A stretch of 33,773 nucleotides of DNA from Chloroflexota bacterium. Lineage in GTDB: Bacteria; Chloroflexota; Anaerolineae; Anaerolineales; Anaerolineaceae. Location of the stretch: NCBI GenBank assembly GCA_021779955.1, contig JAJXZS010000026.1:1-33773 (forward strand), given 5' to 3'. Made by a program: the position numbers and the translations under genes. Of the stretch, positions 23,927-32,458 are shown piece after piece (position 1 is the stretch's first letter; each line of letters starts with the position of its first letter). Below the pieces are notes generated by a model. The model saw only the letters and a list, made by a program, of their open reading frames with translations. It searched no databases and had not been told where the DNA came from.

Positions 23927-24550
23927 CTACGAAACTTGACCCATAACCTGGTCGCCCCATTGCAGGCAATGGCGCTCGTTGGCGGAGAATTGACCGATCA
24001 CGATTGCAGTATTCCTTAATGGGTGTTTGAGAATGAAGTCGAAGTCGACATTGTCCAGGATCTCAGGCAGCATCAACATATATAAGCCGCCGTGGCTTAT
24101 AGCCAGAACACTCACTTCTTCCGCCCCGTGCTCGTCTATCAGGTGCTCGATGAAAGGAAGAAAGCGCCGTTTGATATCGTTGAAGCTTTCGCCTCCTTCC
24201 ACTTTTTCATCTCTTTTTTGCGGGTCACCCCAATGGATGAAGAGGTCCTTGTGCAATTGCCAGGCTTCCTCATCCTCCCTGCCCTCGAGCACCCCCAGAT
24301 TGTATTCGAGAAGCGCTGAACTTTGAATCACTGTTATATTCAATTCATTCGCAAGGATCTGCGATGTCTGAACCGCCCTCAGAATCGGGCTGGTAAAGAT
24401 ATTCTTGAATCGAATGCCTTTTAGATCTTGGGCAAGTGTTTCTGCCTGGCGGACCCCTTTTTCCGTCAAGGGATAGCCATCGATTTCGGTTGACAGGACA
24501 TGTTTTACATTGGCTTCGCTTTCTCCATGTCGTACGAAATAAATCTTCAT
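23927..24550 (-). CDS. Histidine phosphatase family protein (phosphoglycerate-mutase-like)
   Basis: Cytoplasmic phosphatase of 207 residues in the cobC/GpmB branch. The phospho-histidine is H8 in VRHGESEAN; R58 in SPILRAVQTS, E82 and H153 in ISHGGLYM complete the active site. There is no signal peptide. The start codon lies 1 nt from the stop of the DUF84 NTPase gene, indicating an operon. Family members act on sugar phosphates, nucleotides or cobalamin precursors. With the NTPase beside it, a nucleotide-related role is possible but not shown. Confidence 0.92.
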   Translation of the reverse strand: MKIYFVRHGESEANVKHVLSTEIDGYPLTEKGVRQAETLAQDLKGIRFKNIFTSPILRAVQTSQILANELNITVIQSSALLEYNLGVLEGREDEEAWQLHKDLFIHWGDPQKRDEKVEGGESFNDIKRRFLPFIEHLIDEHGAEEVSVLAISHGGLYMLMLPEILDNVDFDFILKHPLRNTAIVIGQFSANERHCLQWGDQVMGQVS

Positions 24551-24551
24551 C

Positions 24552-25079
24552 TTAATAAAGCTCCGGGTTCTTGAAAGGGATCAAGGCGAACACCACCGCA
24601 GGAACGTATAGGCCGGCTCTGTCGATCACATCTCCTGTGAGTAACCCGATCGCTCCGTTCGCCTGTTTGGAATTATTTCGTGAAAATATACGATCGTCTG
24701 CTTCGCCGAGTTCCACCCCCTGCCTGACCAAATCCGCCACAATTTTCGGCAGAAAGAATTCGCCCGATCTGCCGCGTCCCATGCATTCACCGGATAAGAT
24801 GACCACCCAGGCAAATGTTCCCATGCCGATGGGCCAATCAGCGGCACCGCCCTCGATGCCTATCCAAAAGTCGCCTTCAGGATAACGTCTCTTCATTTCC
24901 TCGGCTCGTCGGGTTGCCCCACTTAAAGTCTCCTCGTCCGTCATGGGTTGCGTGGGTATGCCAAGGTCGACCGTCTCATTAACAAGCTTGAATCGCTCAT
25001 CAGGGAACATCGCCTGGAAGCCCCTCAACGCGGCTTGACACTTCACCGGGTTGCCGGAGGCAACAATGATTGTCTTCAA
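24552..25079 (-). CDS. Inosine/xanthosine triphosphatase (DUF84, YjjX-like)
   Basis: Probable house-cleaning phosphatase that removes ITP and XTP from the nucleotide pool. It has 175 residues, normal for the family. The N-terminal VASGNPVK (6-13) is the triphosphate-binding motif, and ETLSGATRRAEE, GIEGG and the C-terminal RNNSKQANGAIGLLTGD stretch match the family. The start is TTG at 25079, chosen for the AAGGAG six nt upstream and because it places the first strand KTIIVASGN at the N-terminus. A longer frame upstream would read into the terminator region of the DUF4332 gene. Confidence 0.88.
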   Translation of the reverse strand: MKTIIVASGNPVKCQAALRGFQAMFPDERFKLVNETVDLGIPTQPMTDEETLSGATRRAEEMKRRYPEGDFWIGIEGGAADWPIGMGTFAWVVILSGECMGRGRSGEFFLPKIVADLVRQGVELGEADDRIFSRNNSKQANGAIGLLTGDVIDRAGLYVPAVVFALIPFKNPELY

Positions 25080-25124
25080 GCTTCTCTCCTTGGTTTGTGA
25101 TCGATCTGTTCTTTCAAAACACAC

Positions 25125-25152
25125 AAAAAAAGGGCGGTTCGCTTGACCGCCC
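25125..25152 (-). terminator. Intrinsic terminator of the DUF4332 gene
   Basis: On the minus strand GGGCGGT (25152-25146) pairs with ACCGCCC (25138-25132), followed by T7. It is a textbook terminator 20 nt after the DUF4332 stop. The DUF84/phosphatase pair downstream therefore needs its own start within the next 50 nt or read-through. Confidence 0.9.
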
Positions 25153-25171
25153 CATATTCGAACGTAAGGTT

Positions 25172-25576
25172 CTAATAAGTGAGCTTGCGTGGAAGTTTTT
25201 TAGCTTGCTCGATCCAATCTTTCACCTGAGGTTCGATCGGCATCTTGCGCACGAGTTTCTTGGCAGTATTGACTTCGACCATCTTTGCGAACAGATTGGC
25301 TGGAACTCGCTTGGAAAGCTCGACAACGGTATCCACCCCAGACGCTTCGAGAAGATCGGAGTATTCGCTGCCGACTCCCTTGATCCTGTATAGATCGGCG
25401 CGATTGACCCACTCTAGGATCATTGTTTCATCGATTCCAGTTTTGGCAGCCAGATCCTTTCGCCCCTTCGGCGTTGCTGCAACTTCCAGAAGAGTATCTG
25501 TGGTCGCAACACCGGCTGCCTTTAATTTCTTGGCATAAACAGGGCCGATACCCTCAATATCGATGATACTAGCCAT
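25172..25576 (-). CDS. DUF4332 helix-hairpin-helix protein
   Basis: 134-residue soluble protein of the DUF4332 type. Two helix-hairpin-helix-like units are seen: IEGIGPVYAKKLKAAGV (7-23) and IKGVGSEYSDLLEASGV (65-81). A basic C-terminus follows (KKLVRKMP, KKLPRKLTY). HhH units usually bind DNA or RNA backbone without sequence preference; the family has no settled function. An AGGAGG site lies 8 nt before the ATG. It appears to be a single-gene unit. Confidence 0.85.
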   Translation of the reverse strand: MASIIDIEGIGPVYAKKLKAAGVATTDTLLEVAATPKGRKDLAAKTGIDETMILEWVNRADLYRIKGVGSEYSDLLEASGVDTVVELSKRVPANLFAKMVEVNTAKKLVRKMPIEPQVKDWIEQAKKLPRKLTY

Positions 25577-25682
25577 AATCCATTCCTCCTGAATTGTTGT
25601 TTCTGATTCGTTCCTTATAGTATCAGTATAGTCAAAAACAGATGAAATACAACTTGGCAGAGTCGTTCACATTCCCTTGCGT

Positions 25683-25695
25683 TATAATCATTCCC
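25683..25695 (+). promoter_or_regulatory. -10 box and predicted leaderless start of gatC
   Basis: TATAAT (25683-25688) is followed by 7 nt and then ATG at 25696. The expected transcription start is at the start codon, and there is no ribosome site between. An upstream in-frame ATG at 25642 lies before this promoter and is rejected. Confidence 0.6.
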
Positions 25696-25983
25696 ATGAG
25701 TCTGACCTTGAAGGAAGTTGAGCACATTGCCGAGTTGGCCCGCCTGGATCTGACGCAAGCCGAGAAGGAACAATATCGCGAACAGCTTTCCGCAATACTC
25801 GACTATGCGCAACGACTCCAGGAGGTGGAAACCACCAACATCCCTCCAACGTCAAGCGTGCTGCCGTTGAGCACTGACCTGCGCGATGACGTGCCCCAGC
25901 CTGGCCTGACCACCGAAGATGCTCTCAAAAATGCCCCCGAAAAGAAGAACGGGCAGTTCAAGGTACCCCCGGTGTTCGAATGA
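25696..25983 (+). CDS. gatC: Asp/Glu-tRNA amidotransferase subunit C
   Basis: Small belt subunit that holds GatA and GatB together in the tRNA-dependent amidotransferase. Its 95 residues are normal for GatC. The N-terminal helix pair shows LKEVEHIAELARLDLT, and the extended C-terminal part shows PTSSVLPL and LRDDV. The start at 25696 is set by the promoter geometry and by the family N-terminus. The stop overlaps the gatA start as ATGA, giving tight translational coupling. Confidence 0.94.
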   Translation: MSLTLKEVEHIAELARLDLTQAEKEQYREQLSAILDYAQRLQEVETTNIPPTSSVLPLSTDLRDDVPQPGLTTEDALKNAPEKKNGQFKVPPVFE

Positions 25984-27461
25984 CCTCAAAATTGATCGAT
26001 CTTACCGTTGTTCAACTCCTTAGCGGACTCAAACATGGTGAATTCTCATGCGTAGAGGTTGTCAGGGCGTACCTCGATCACATCCAGGCTGTAGACCCGA
26101 AGGTGCATGCATTCATCACCGTCTTGCCCCAAGAAGCCATCGAGGCCGCCGCCAAAGCGGATGGTATTTACGTATCCGCCCGAAGGTCTGGATCGCTCGA
26201 ATCCCTCCCCCCTCTCCTGGGTTTGCCCATTGCGGTCAAGGATCTGGTAACGGTAAAGGGAGTACGTTGCACCTGCGGTTCTCCGATCCTCGATAATTTC
26301 ATCGCACCTTTCACAGCTACTGGTGTGCAACATCTTCTCGATGCAGGCGTGATCATCCTGGGCAAGACCAATACAGACGAATTTGCCATGGGCTCTTCCA
26401 CCGAAACCTCGGCATCCGGCCCAACTTTCAATCCCTGGGACCTCAGCCGTGTGCCCGGCGGCTCCAGTGGTGGATCTGCGGCGGCTGTGGCTGCGCGGAT
26501 GATCCCTGCGGCTATCGGCACTGACACGGGCGGTTCGGTCAGGCAGCCGGCGTCCTTCTGTGGAGTGACAGGCATCAAGCCCACATATGGACGGGTAAGC
26601 CGTTACGGCCTGGTGGCTTACGGTTCCTCTCTCGACACGATGGGTGTGCTCGCTCGCACTGCCGAAGACGCTGCACTTCTCTTTTCATACATGGCCGGCT
26701 TCGATCCCCTCGATGCCACAACGGTCAAGGTACCTGTTCCAACCATTGATCTTGCAGAACACCAGGAGATCAGGGGTATGCGCATTGGTGTTCCAGCGGA
26801 ATACTTCATCAAGGGCATCCAGCCCGAAGTTGAGAAGAGCGTCCGCGAAGCAATTCAATTGCTGGGTTCGTTAGGCGCTTCGGTGACCGAAGTCAGCCTG
26901 CCGCACACCAAATATGCTTTGCCCGTCTATTACTTGATCGCCCCGGCTGAAGCATCGGCCAATCTGGCACGCTATGATGGCATCCGTTACGGCGTCCGGG
27001 AAGATGAAGCATCCCTCGGCGACATGTTCCGAAAAACACGCGGACACGGTTTTGGACCCGAAGTGAAGCGGCGCATCATGCTGGGCACTTATGCTCTCTC
27101 TGCAGGATACTACGATGCCTATTACGCCAAGGCGCAGAAGGTGCGCACCCTGATCAAGCGTGATTTCGACGAGGCATTCCAGCGCGTGGATGCCATTGCC
27201 TGCCCGGTCGCGCCTTCAACTGCTTTCAGGCTCGGTGAGCATGCCGGCGACCCGCTGGCCATGTACCTCGAAGATGTGTTCACGTTGCCCACCAATCTGG
27301 CAGGTGTTCCGGGGTTGGCTTTTCCGATCGGCTTCGATTCGAGCGGCATGCCCATCGGTATACAGCTCATGGGCCCGCATTTCAAAGAAGATACGATTTT
27401 CAAGCTCGCCCACGCCTACCAGCAAGCTACAACCTGGCACAAACAGCGTCCCCAACTGTAA
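25980..27461 (+). CDS. gatA: Asp/Glu-tRNA amidotransferase subunit A
   Basis: Glutaminase subunit of GatCAB; it releases ammonia from glutamine for amidation of misacylated Glu-tRNA(Gln) or Asp-tRNA(Asn). It has 493 residues. The amidase-signature Ser-cisSer-Lys triad is intact: K87 in LPIAVKDLV, S162 in GGSSGGSAA and nucleophile S186 in GTDTGGSVRQPA, with the 75- and 99-residue spacings of characterised GatA. It overlaps gatC by the ATGA. gatB lies 3.4 kb further on, so the complex is encoded at two places in this window. Confidence 0.96.
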   Translation: MTSKLIDLTVVQLLSGLKHGEFSCVEVVRAYLDHIQAVDPKVHAFITVLPQEAIEAAAKADGIYVSARRSGSLESLPPLLGLPIAVKDLVTVKGVRCTCGSPILDNFIAPFTATGVQHLLDAGVIILGKTNTDEFAMGSSTETSASGPTFNPWDLSRVPGGSSGGSAAAVAARMIPAAIGTDTGGSVRQPASFCGVTGIKPTYGRVSRYGLVAYGSSLDTMGVLARTAEDAALLFSYMAGFDPLDATTVKVPVPTIDLAEHQEIRGMRIGVPAEYFIKGIQPEVEKSVREAIQLLGSLGASVTEVSLPHTKYALPVYYLIAPAEASANLARYDGIRYGVREDEASLGDMFRKTRGHGFGPEVKRRIMLGTYALSAGYYDAYYAKAQKVRTLIKRDFDEAFQRVDAIACPVAPSTAFRLGEHAGDPLAMYLEDVFTLPTNLAGVPGLAFPIGFDSSGMPIGIQLMGPHFKEDTIFKLAHAYQQATTWHKQRPQL

Positions 27462-27701
27462 GACTTAATTTCGTCAGCCGATCTTTTGCCATAATCAGAA
27501 TGTTCTGAATATCTCTGCCTGTTCGACACTTGGGGATGTCAGCATCGATTGCGAATTGCGTTCATTCCATTTTCATTGGTCCCCTTTTGTGGTTCTCATG
27601 TCTCGGTTTCGATTTTACAACTCCCATTCTCTACCCCCATTCTTACGCTCTTTCGCATCCTGCTCCCTTTTTTTACGTATTAACAATCAAAAGGAGAAAA
27701 A
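27462..27701. other. Intergenic region before the YccF gene
   Basis: The 240 nt have a pyrimidine-rich plus strand. They contain a small inverted repeat (tcagaa 27495-27500 with ttctga 27503-27508) soon after gatA and CCATTCTC-type motifs at 27624-27642. No clear promoter or terminator hairpin with a T-run was found. The AAAAGGAG ribosome site of the next gene is at the right end. Confidence 0.5.
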
Positions 27702-28142
27702 ATGGCTGACTCGAACTATTCTTCTGTGAACACCGATCTGGGGCCAGGATGCCTGGTGCGCGGATTATACTTCATCTTTATTGGCCTCTGGCTGGGCGCC
27801 ATCTGGATCGTTGTCGCATGGATCTTCAATATCACCATCATCGGTTTGCCGCTTGGCCTGGCGATGATCAATAGCTTGCCGCAGGTGATGACGCTGCGTC
27901 CAGCCCGCCGCCAGACGACTGTGGAGATGCGCGATGGTGTACCTGTCATCCGCACAGGCCCGGTGCCGCAGGAAAATTTCTTCGTCAGGGCGATCTACTT
28001 CGTTCTCATCGGATGGTGGTTCAGCCTGATCTGGATGGCGCTCGCCTGGGCGCTCACCGGGGTTACCCTTGGATTGGGTCTCCCCATCGCTTTCTGGATG
28101 TTCGACCGCGTCCCCGCCTTAACCACACTCAGGCACACATAG
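27702..28142 (+). CDS. YccF-domain membrane protein
   Basis: 146-residue inner-membrane protein made of two similar halves, the typical YccF architecture. LVRGLYFIFIGLWLGAIW / IIGLPLGLAMINSLPQVMTL in the first half matches FVRAIYFVLIGWWFSLIW / GLGLPIAFWMFDRVPALTTL in the second. Each half contributes two hydrophobic segments. A central charged linker (RPARRQTTVEMRDG) joins them. The function of the family is not known. An AAAAGGAG site is 6 nt before the ATG and a terminator follows, so the gene seems monocistronic. Confidence 0.88.
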   Translation: MADSNYSSVNTDLGPGCLVRGLYFIFIGLWLGAIWIVVAWIFNITIIGLPLGLAMINSLPQVMTLRPARRQTTVEMRDGVPVIRTGPVPQENFFVRAIYFVLIGWWFSLIWMALAWALTGVTLGLGLPIAFWMFDRVPALTTLRHT

Positions 28143-28166
28143 AATTTCCAATCGACATTTTCTTTC

Positions 28167-28204
28167 ACAGGCAATTCACTTCATGGGTGAGTTGCCTGTC
28201 TTTG
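28167..28204 (+). terminator. Intrinsic terminator of the YccF gene
   Basis: A 13-bp stem (28167-28179 with 28187-28199) contains one G-T pair and a 7-nt loop, followed by cttt. It begins 24 nt after the YccF stop. The remainder to 28366 is a pyrimidine-rich promoter region with a possible -10 TAAAAT at 28309-28314. Confidence 0.75.
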
Positions 28205-28366
28205 CGCGAGAATGGATCATCACAAATCACTCATGCTATTACTACTTTCGGTTCTTGGCATTCTCCATTCCCGGCTCTCAGTTCTCGATGCATTTTCCCA
28301 TTTTCGAGTAAAATAGAGTGGCAACTGAATGCGAATATGTCCGACTCCAAACAGTGACAGGAGTTT

Positions 28367-29380
28367 ATGACTTCTTCTTTTACAATTGTGATTCCGATGG
28401 CCGGGTTGGGTTCTCGGATGAGACCGCATACCTGGAGCCGGCCAAAGCCGCTGCTTTACCTGGCCGGCAAAACTGTTTTAGATCATTCGCTCGACCAGTT
28501 CACCACCCTCCCTAATATCGACAAAGCAGAATATGTATTCATCGTCAGTCCGAACCAGGGTGACCAGATTCAAGAGCACATGCATGGCACTCATCCTGAG
28601 ATGAAAGTACATTATGTCGTGCAGGAGCAGATGCGTGGACAGTCCGATGCGATCAACCTCGCCAGAGAGTATATTCACGGTCCCACTCTGATCGCTTTTT
28701 CCGATACGCTGATCGAGGCCGATCTGGGCTTTCTCAGCGATGAGATCGCTGACGGGATCGCCTGGGTAAAACGGATGCCCGATCCGCGCCGCTTTGGCGT
28801 AGTCGACACGAACTCGGACGGCTGGGCTGAACGGCTGATCGAGAAACCCAAAGACGTCTCAAAGAACCTCGTCCTGGTTGGGTTCTACTACTTCCATGAA
28901 GGTAAGGATTTGCTCAGAGCCATCGATGAGCAGATTCAGCGCGGTATTCGCCTGAAAGAGGAATACTTCCTGGCCGATGCGATCAATCTGATGCTCGAGA
29001 AGGGCGCTAACTTCCGAACCGAGACCACCGAGGTCTGGTTGGATGCTGGCATCCCCGAGGCGCTGCTTGAAACCAATCGTTATCTGCTGGATCACGGCCG
29101 CGGCAATCATTCACCCTCCACAAAGATCGATGGCGTGACCATCATTCCTCCGGTTTCCATTGCACCTGGCGCCCACCTTGAATGCTCTGTGGTTGGCCCC
29201 CACGTGACCCTTGGCGAGGGATGTGCGCTTAAGAATACGGTGATCCGTAATTCCATTATCGAAGCCGGAACCCAAATATCTGATATCGTCATCGAAGGCT
29301 CGCTCATCGGGCGAAATGTCATTCTCCAGGGCAGGCCCGAGAAGCTGAATATTGGTGACAACTCATGGATGGAGATGTAG
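28367..29380 (+). CDS. Sugar-phosphate nucleotidyltransferase with C-terminal beta-helix
   Basis: Enzyme of 337 residues that joins an NTP to a sugar-1-phosphate (RmlA/GalU/GlmU-like group). The nucleotide motif is IPMAGLGSRMRPHTWSRPKP (9-28), followed by AFSDTLIEADL as the metal-site region and LIEKP as the sugar-binding loop. Hexapeptide-like repeats near the end (VVGPHVTLGEGCALKNTVI, IIEAGTQISDIVIEGSLI) form a left-handed beta-helix. The product nucleotide sugar cannot be fixed by eye; dTDP-, UDP- or GDP-sugars are possible. An AGGAG site precedes the ATG. It is followed by an overlapping 74-aa gene. Confidence 0.9.
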   Translation: MTSSFTIVIPMAGLGSRMRPHTWSRPKPLLYLAGKTVLDHSLDQFTTLPNIDKAEYVFIVSPNQGDQIQEHMHGTHPEMKVHYVVQEQMRGQSDAINLAREYIHGPTLIAFSDTLIEADLGFLSDEIADGIAWVKRMPDPRRFGVVDTNSDGWAERLIEKPKDVSKNLVLVGFYYFHEGKDLLRAIDEQIQRGIRLKEEYFLADAINLMLEKGANFRTETTEVWLDAGIPEALLETNRYLLDHGRGNHSPSTKIDGVTIIPPVSIAPGAHLECSVVGPHVTLGEGCALKNTVIRNSIIEAGTQISDIVIEGSLIGRNVILQGRPEKLNIGDNSWMEM

Positions 29381-29589
29381 AAAACCGGGTGGAGTGCTAT
29401 TCGGGATTCGAATACCCCGAACGACCCCTGGCAGTGATTTGGCAGGGAGAACGCCTGGAAGTCGATGAAATCCTCGAGTCCAAACGGACACCCAAAGGGA
29501 AAACCTTTAGAGTGACGGTTAAGAATGGGCTTGTTTTCGTGCTTGAGTACGACCAGCATGCGGATCGCTGGAGCATCATCCCCGGATAA
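29365..29589 (+). CDS. Hypothetical 74-aa protein
   Basis: Small soluble protein that I cannot place in a family with confidence. PLAVIWQGERLEVDEILES and FRVTVKNGLVFVLEYDQHAD read as alternating beta strands, in the manner of small barrel-like domains such as DUF6504; the resemblance is weak. The ATG lies 16 nt inside the end of the nucleotidyltransferase gene in another frame, so translation would be coupled. The next gene follows 32 nt later. Codon use and in-phase placement between two real genes make it likely to be genuine. Confidence 0.65.
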   Translation: MDGDVENRVECYSGFEYPERPLAVIWQGERLEVDEILESKRTPKGKTFRVTVKNGLVFVLEYDQHADRWSIIPG

Positions 29590-29621
29590 CCGGCGGAAAA
29601 CATTCTCAACAAGGAGATAGC

Positions 29622-30782
29622 ATGCGCGACCAAGTTCTTTCAAGGCGAGTGGCAGGCCTGAAACCTTCAGGCATTCGAAAATTCTTCGATATTGCTGCAA
29701 CAATGAAAGACATCATCTCACTTGGGATCGGCGAACCCGATTTCTGTACTCCCGATCCTATCCTGCAGGCAGGCATCCAGTCTCTTCAAAGAGGAGAAAC
29801 CCACTACACATCGAACTATGGCATTATCGAGCTCCGGCGGGCGCTTTCAGCGCACATCGAAAAACTCTACGGCGTGCATTATGATCCGGATACCGAGATC
29901 GTGATCACGGTCGGGGGTTCCGAGGCGCTCAATCTTGCCGCGATTGCCCTGGTCGACCCTGGCGATGAAGTGATCATCCCCACTCCTTGCTTTGTCTCCT
30001 ACCAGGCTGCCATTATCATGGCCGGCGGTATCGCAGTTGAGGTGCCGAGCCGCATGGAAAACAACTTCGCGCTCGACCCCGAAGATATACGCCGCGCCAT
30101 AACTCCGCGCACCAAAGCGATCCTCATCGGCTATCCCAACAACCCAACTGGTGCGGTCGCCAGCCGCGAAGCATTGCTCGCAGTCTCGAAGATCGCAGAA
30201 GAACACGATCTGGTCGTCATATCGGACGAAATCTATGACCGCCTGGTTTACGGCGTAAAGCACGTCTGCTATCCTGCGCTGCCTGGAAACCGCGAACGCT
30301 CACTCTTGCTCGGCGGCTTTTCCAAAGACTACGCCATGACCGGCTGGCGCATCGGTTACGCCTGCGGACCTGTGAATATCATCAAGGGTTTGCTGCGGGT
30401 GCACCAGTACATGGTTATGTCAGCCCCTACCATGTCGCAGAAGGCAGCTCTCGAAGGCCTTGCCAGCGGCGAACCGTACATCCAGCAGATGGTCGCTGAG
30501 TATGACCGCAGGCGCAAGCTGATCGTAAACGGCCTCAACGCCATGGGGCTGCCCACTTTCGAGCCGAAAGGCGCCTTCTATGCCTTTCCCAAGGTAAGCG
30601 TCACAGGTCTGGACGATGACACCTTCGCCAACCGCTTGCTCCAGGAGGAGCACGTGGCGCTGGTGCCCGGCAATTCGTTTGGACTGGGCGGCGAGGGCTT
30701 CGTCCGCTGCTCTTATGCCACAAGTTACGAAAAGATCGAACAGGCCCTGGAGCATATCGAGCACTTTGTCAACCGCATCTAA
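29622..30782 (+). CDS. PLP-dependent class I/II aminotransferase (aspartate/aromatic type)
   Basis: Cytoplasmic aminotransferase of fold type I, 386 residues, near the PatA/AspC-like Ib group. The lysine that binds PLP is K235 in GGFSKDYAMTGWRIGY, preceded by YPNNPTGAV (the N and P residues of the cofactor pocket) and ISDEIYDRLVY. The C-terminal arginine for the substrate carboxylate is in GFVRCSYA. An AAGGAG site lies 5-6 nt before the ATG. Substrate specificity is undetermined; aspartate, aromatic amino acids and N-acetyl-diaminopimelate are all known in this clade. A terminator follows. Confidence 0.92.
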   Translation: MRDQVLSRRVAGLKPSGIRKFFDIAATMKDIISLGIGEPDFCTPDPILQAGIQSLQRGETHYTSNYGIIELRRALSAHIEKLYGVHYDPDTEIVITVGGSEALNLAAIALVDPGDEVIIPTPCFVSYQAAIIMAGGIAVEVPSRMENNFALDPEDIRRAITPRTKAILIGYPNNPTGAVASREALLAVSKIAEEHDLVVISDEIYDRLVYGVKHVCYPALPGNRERSLLLGGFSKDYAMTGWRIGYACGPVNIIKGLLRVHQYMVMSAPTMSQKAALEGLASGEPYIQQMVAEYDRRRKLIVNGLNAMGLPTFEPKGAFYAFPKVSVTGLDDDTFANRLLQEEHVALVPGNSFGLGGEGFVRCSYATSYEKIEQALEHIEHFVNRI

Positions 30783-30807
30783 AGCGGCTCAAGAATGCGT
30801 ACTTCAG

Positions 30808-30836
30808 AAAGGGCCATCGGCAGATGGCCTTTTTTC
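30808..30836 (+). terminator. Intrinsic terminator of the aminotransferase gene
   Basis: ggccat (30812-30817) pairs with atggcc (30824-30829) and extends outward through one G-T and three A-T pairs. It ends in T6 (30830-30835). It lies 25 nt after the stop codon. Confidence 0.85.
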
Positions 30837-30889
30837 TTTCGCATACCGGTAACCATTCTCCACTCTCGATTCTCGAGCCTCTATCGTGT

Positions 30890-30903
30890 TACAATCACGC
30901 ATT
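30890..30903 (+). promoter_or_regulatory. -10 box and predicted leaderless start of gatB
   Basis: TACAAT (30890-30895) is followed by 8 nt and the ATG at 30904, so transcription should begin within a base or two of the start codon. No ribosome site is present. An in-frame GTG at 30886 is upstream of the -10 and is rejected. Confidence 0.55.
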
Positions 30904-32361
30904 ATGAAATACGAACCTGTCATCGGGCTCGAAATCCATGCAGAGTTGGCGACGGCTACCAAGATGTTTTGTTCGTGCCGCCTCGTCGACACGACTCAGG
31001 CGGCGCCAAATACTACGGTTTGTCCTGTGTGTGCGGGCATGCCGGGCACATTGCCGGTTGTCAATCGCAAGGCCGTCGAATACGGCATCAAGGTTGCCCT
31101 GGCGCTTGACTGCGAAGTCCAGCACTCCAGTATTTTTGCTAGAAAAAATTACTTCTACCCTGATCTACCCAAGGGTTACCAGATTTCGCAATATGAGTAT
31201 CCCCTGGCCACCCATGGCAAATTAGTGGTCGACACTCCTAAAGGTGAGCACACGATCCATGTCACCCGTGTGCACCTCGAAGAAGACACGGGCAAGCTGA
31301 CCCATATCCACAACGGCAAAGAGGATTACTCGCTGGTCGATCTTAATCGCGCAGGCGTTCCACTGCTCGAGATCGTTTCAGAGCCTGACATGCATTCGAT
31401 CGAAGACGTGCGTGGATATTCCACCGGCTTGCGTGCCATCGTGCGCGAACTCGGCGTCAATTCCGGGGATATGGAAAAGGGTGTGATCCGATTCGAAGCA
31501 AACGTTTCATTGCGTCCTGCCGGATCGAGTGTATTGGGCACCCGTGTCGAGATCAAGAATCTCAACAGCTTCCGCGCCATGGAGAGGGCGATTCTCTTCG
31601 AGATCGAGCGCCAGACCAGGCTGCTCGAATCAGGCAAACCCGTTCAACAAGAAACATTGGGCTGGGACGAACCCAACCAGACCACATATTCACAGCGTTC
31701 GAAGGAAGAAGCGCACGACTATCGCTATTTCCCGGAGCCCGATCTCCCACCCCTGGTTGTCGAACCCGAATGGGTGGAGCAGATCAGGGCCAGCCTGCCC
31801 GAGCTTCCCCGGGCAAAAGCTCTGCGCTTCCGCAATACTTTTGGATTGTCCCCTGTCGAAGCCGGCATTCTCGTCTCTGAACGCGAGATCGCCAACTACT
31901 TCGAGGATGTTGTTTCGCATTTGAAGACCGTCACGCCCCGCACCGCGGCCGTCTGGCTCACAGGTGAGATCTTCGCCTGGATGAATCAGACGAATACTCC
32001 ATGCGATCAGATCAAGATTACACCGAAGCAGTTTGCTGATCTGCTCGAAGAAGTCCAATCCGGAAAGATTAATCAAAACACCGGAAAAGCCGTGCTTTCG
32101 CAAATGCTCGAAACCGGCGAGAGCGCGGCCAGGATCATCTCAGACCGAGGGCTCGTCCAGGTTTCAGATACAGCCTTCATCGCCAACCTGGTCAGCCAGG
32201 TGCTGAGCGAACACCCCGCCGAGCTTAACAGCTATAAGACCGGCAAGCTGACTCTCGCCAACTGGTTCTTCGGACAGGTAATGAAAGCAGCAGGGGGCAA
32301 GGCAAATCCGGCGGTGCTGCGAAGAGAGCTGGAGAAACAACTCAAGCATTCCCTCGAATAA
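30904..32361 (+). CDS. gatB: Asp/Glu-tRNA amidotransferase subunit B
   Basis: tRNA-binding and kinase-like subunit of GatCAB that activates Glu-tRNA(Gln) or Asp-tRNA(Asn) by phosphorylation before amidation. It has 485 residues. The cradle domain opens with PVIGLEIHAEL; C23, C25, C40 and C43 (FCSC...CPVC) form a zinc knuckle; VDLNRAGVPLLEIVSEPD and YRYFPEPDLPPL are invariant family segments. The C-terminal YqeY-like tail (about 330-485) is complete. It is expressed from its own predicted leaderless promoter, separately from gatCA. Confidence 0.96.
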   Translation: MKYEPVIGLEIHAELATATKMFCSCRLVDTTQAAPNTTVCPVCAGMPGTLPVVNRKAVEYGIKVALALDCEVQHSSIFARKNYFYPDLPKGYQISQYEYPLATHGKLVVDTPKGEHTIHVTRVHLEEDTGKLTHIHNGKEDYSLVDLNRAGVPLLEIVSEPDMHSIEDVRGYSTGLRAIVRELGVNSGDMEKGVIRFEANVSLRPAGSSVLGTRVEIKNLNSFRAMERAILFEIERQTRLLESGKPVQQETLGWDEPNQTTYSQRSKEEAHDYRYFPEPDLPPLVVEPEWVEQIRASLPELPRAKALRFRNTFGLSPVEAGILVSEREIANYFEDVVSHLKTVTPRTAAVWLTGEIFAWMNQTNTPCDQIKITPKQFADLLEEVQSGKINQNTGKAVLSQMLETGESAARIISDRGLVQVSDTAFIANLVSQVLSEHPAELNSYKTGKLTLANWFFGQVMKAAGGKANPAVLRRELEKQLKHSLE

Positions 32362-32458
32362 TTTCCAAAAAATTACAAATTTCTGCTTGAAATATGCAGA
32401 TTGTGGTGTTTAATGAAGATAGCATCAGCCGTTCGCTTCATATTGGAGGGATACAGGC

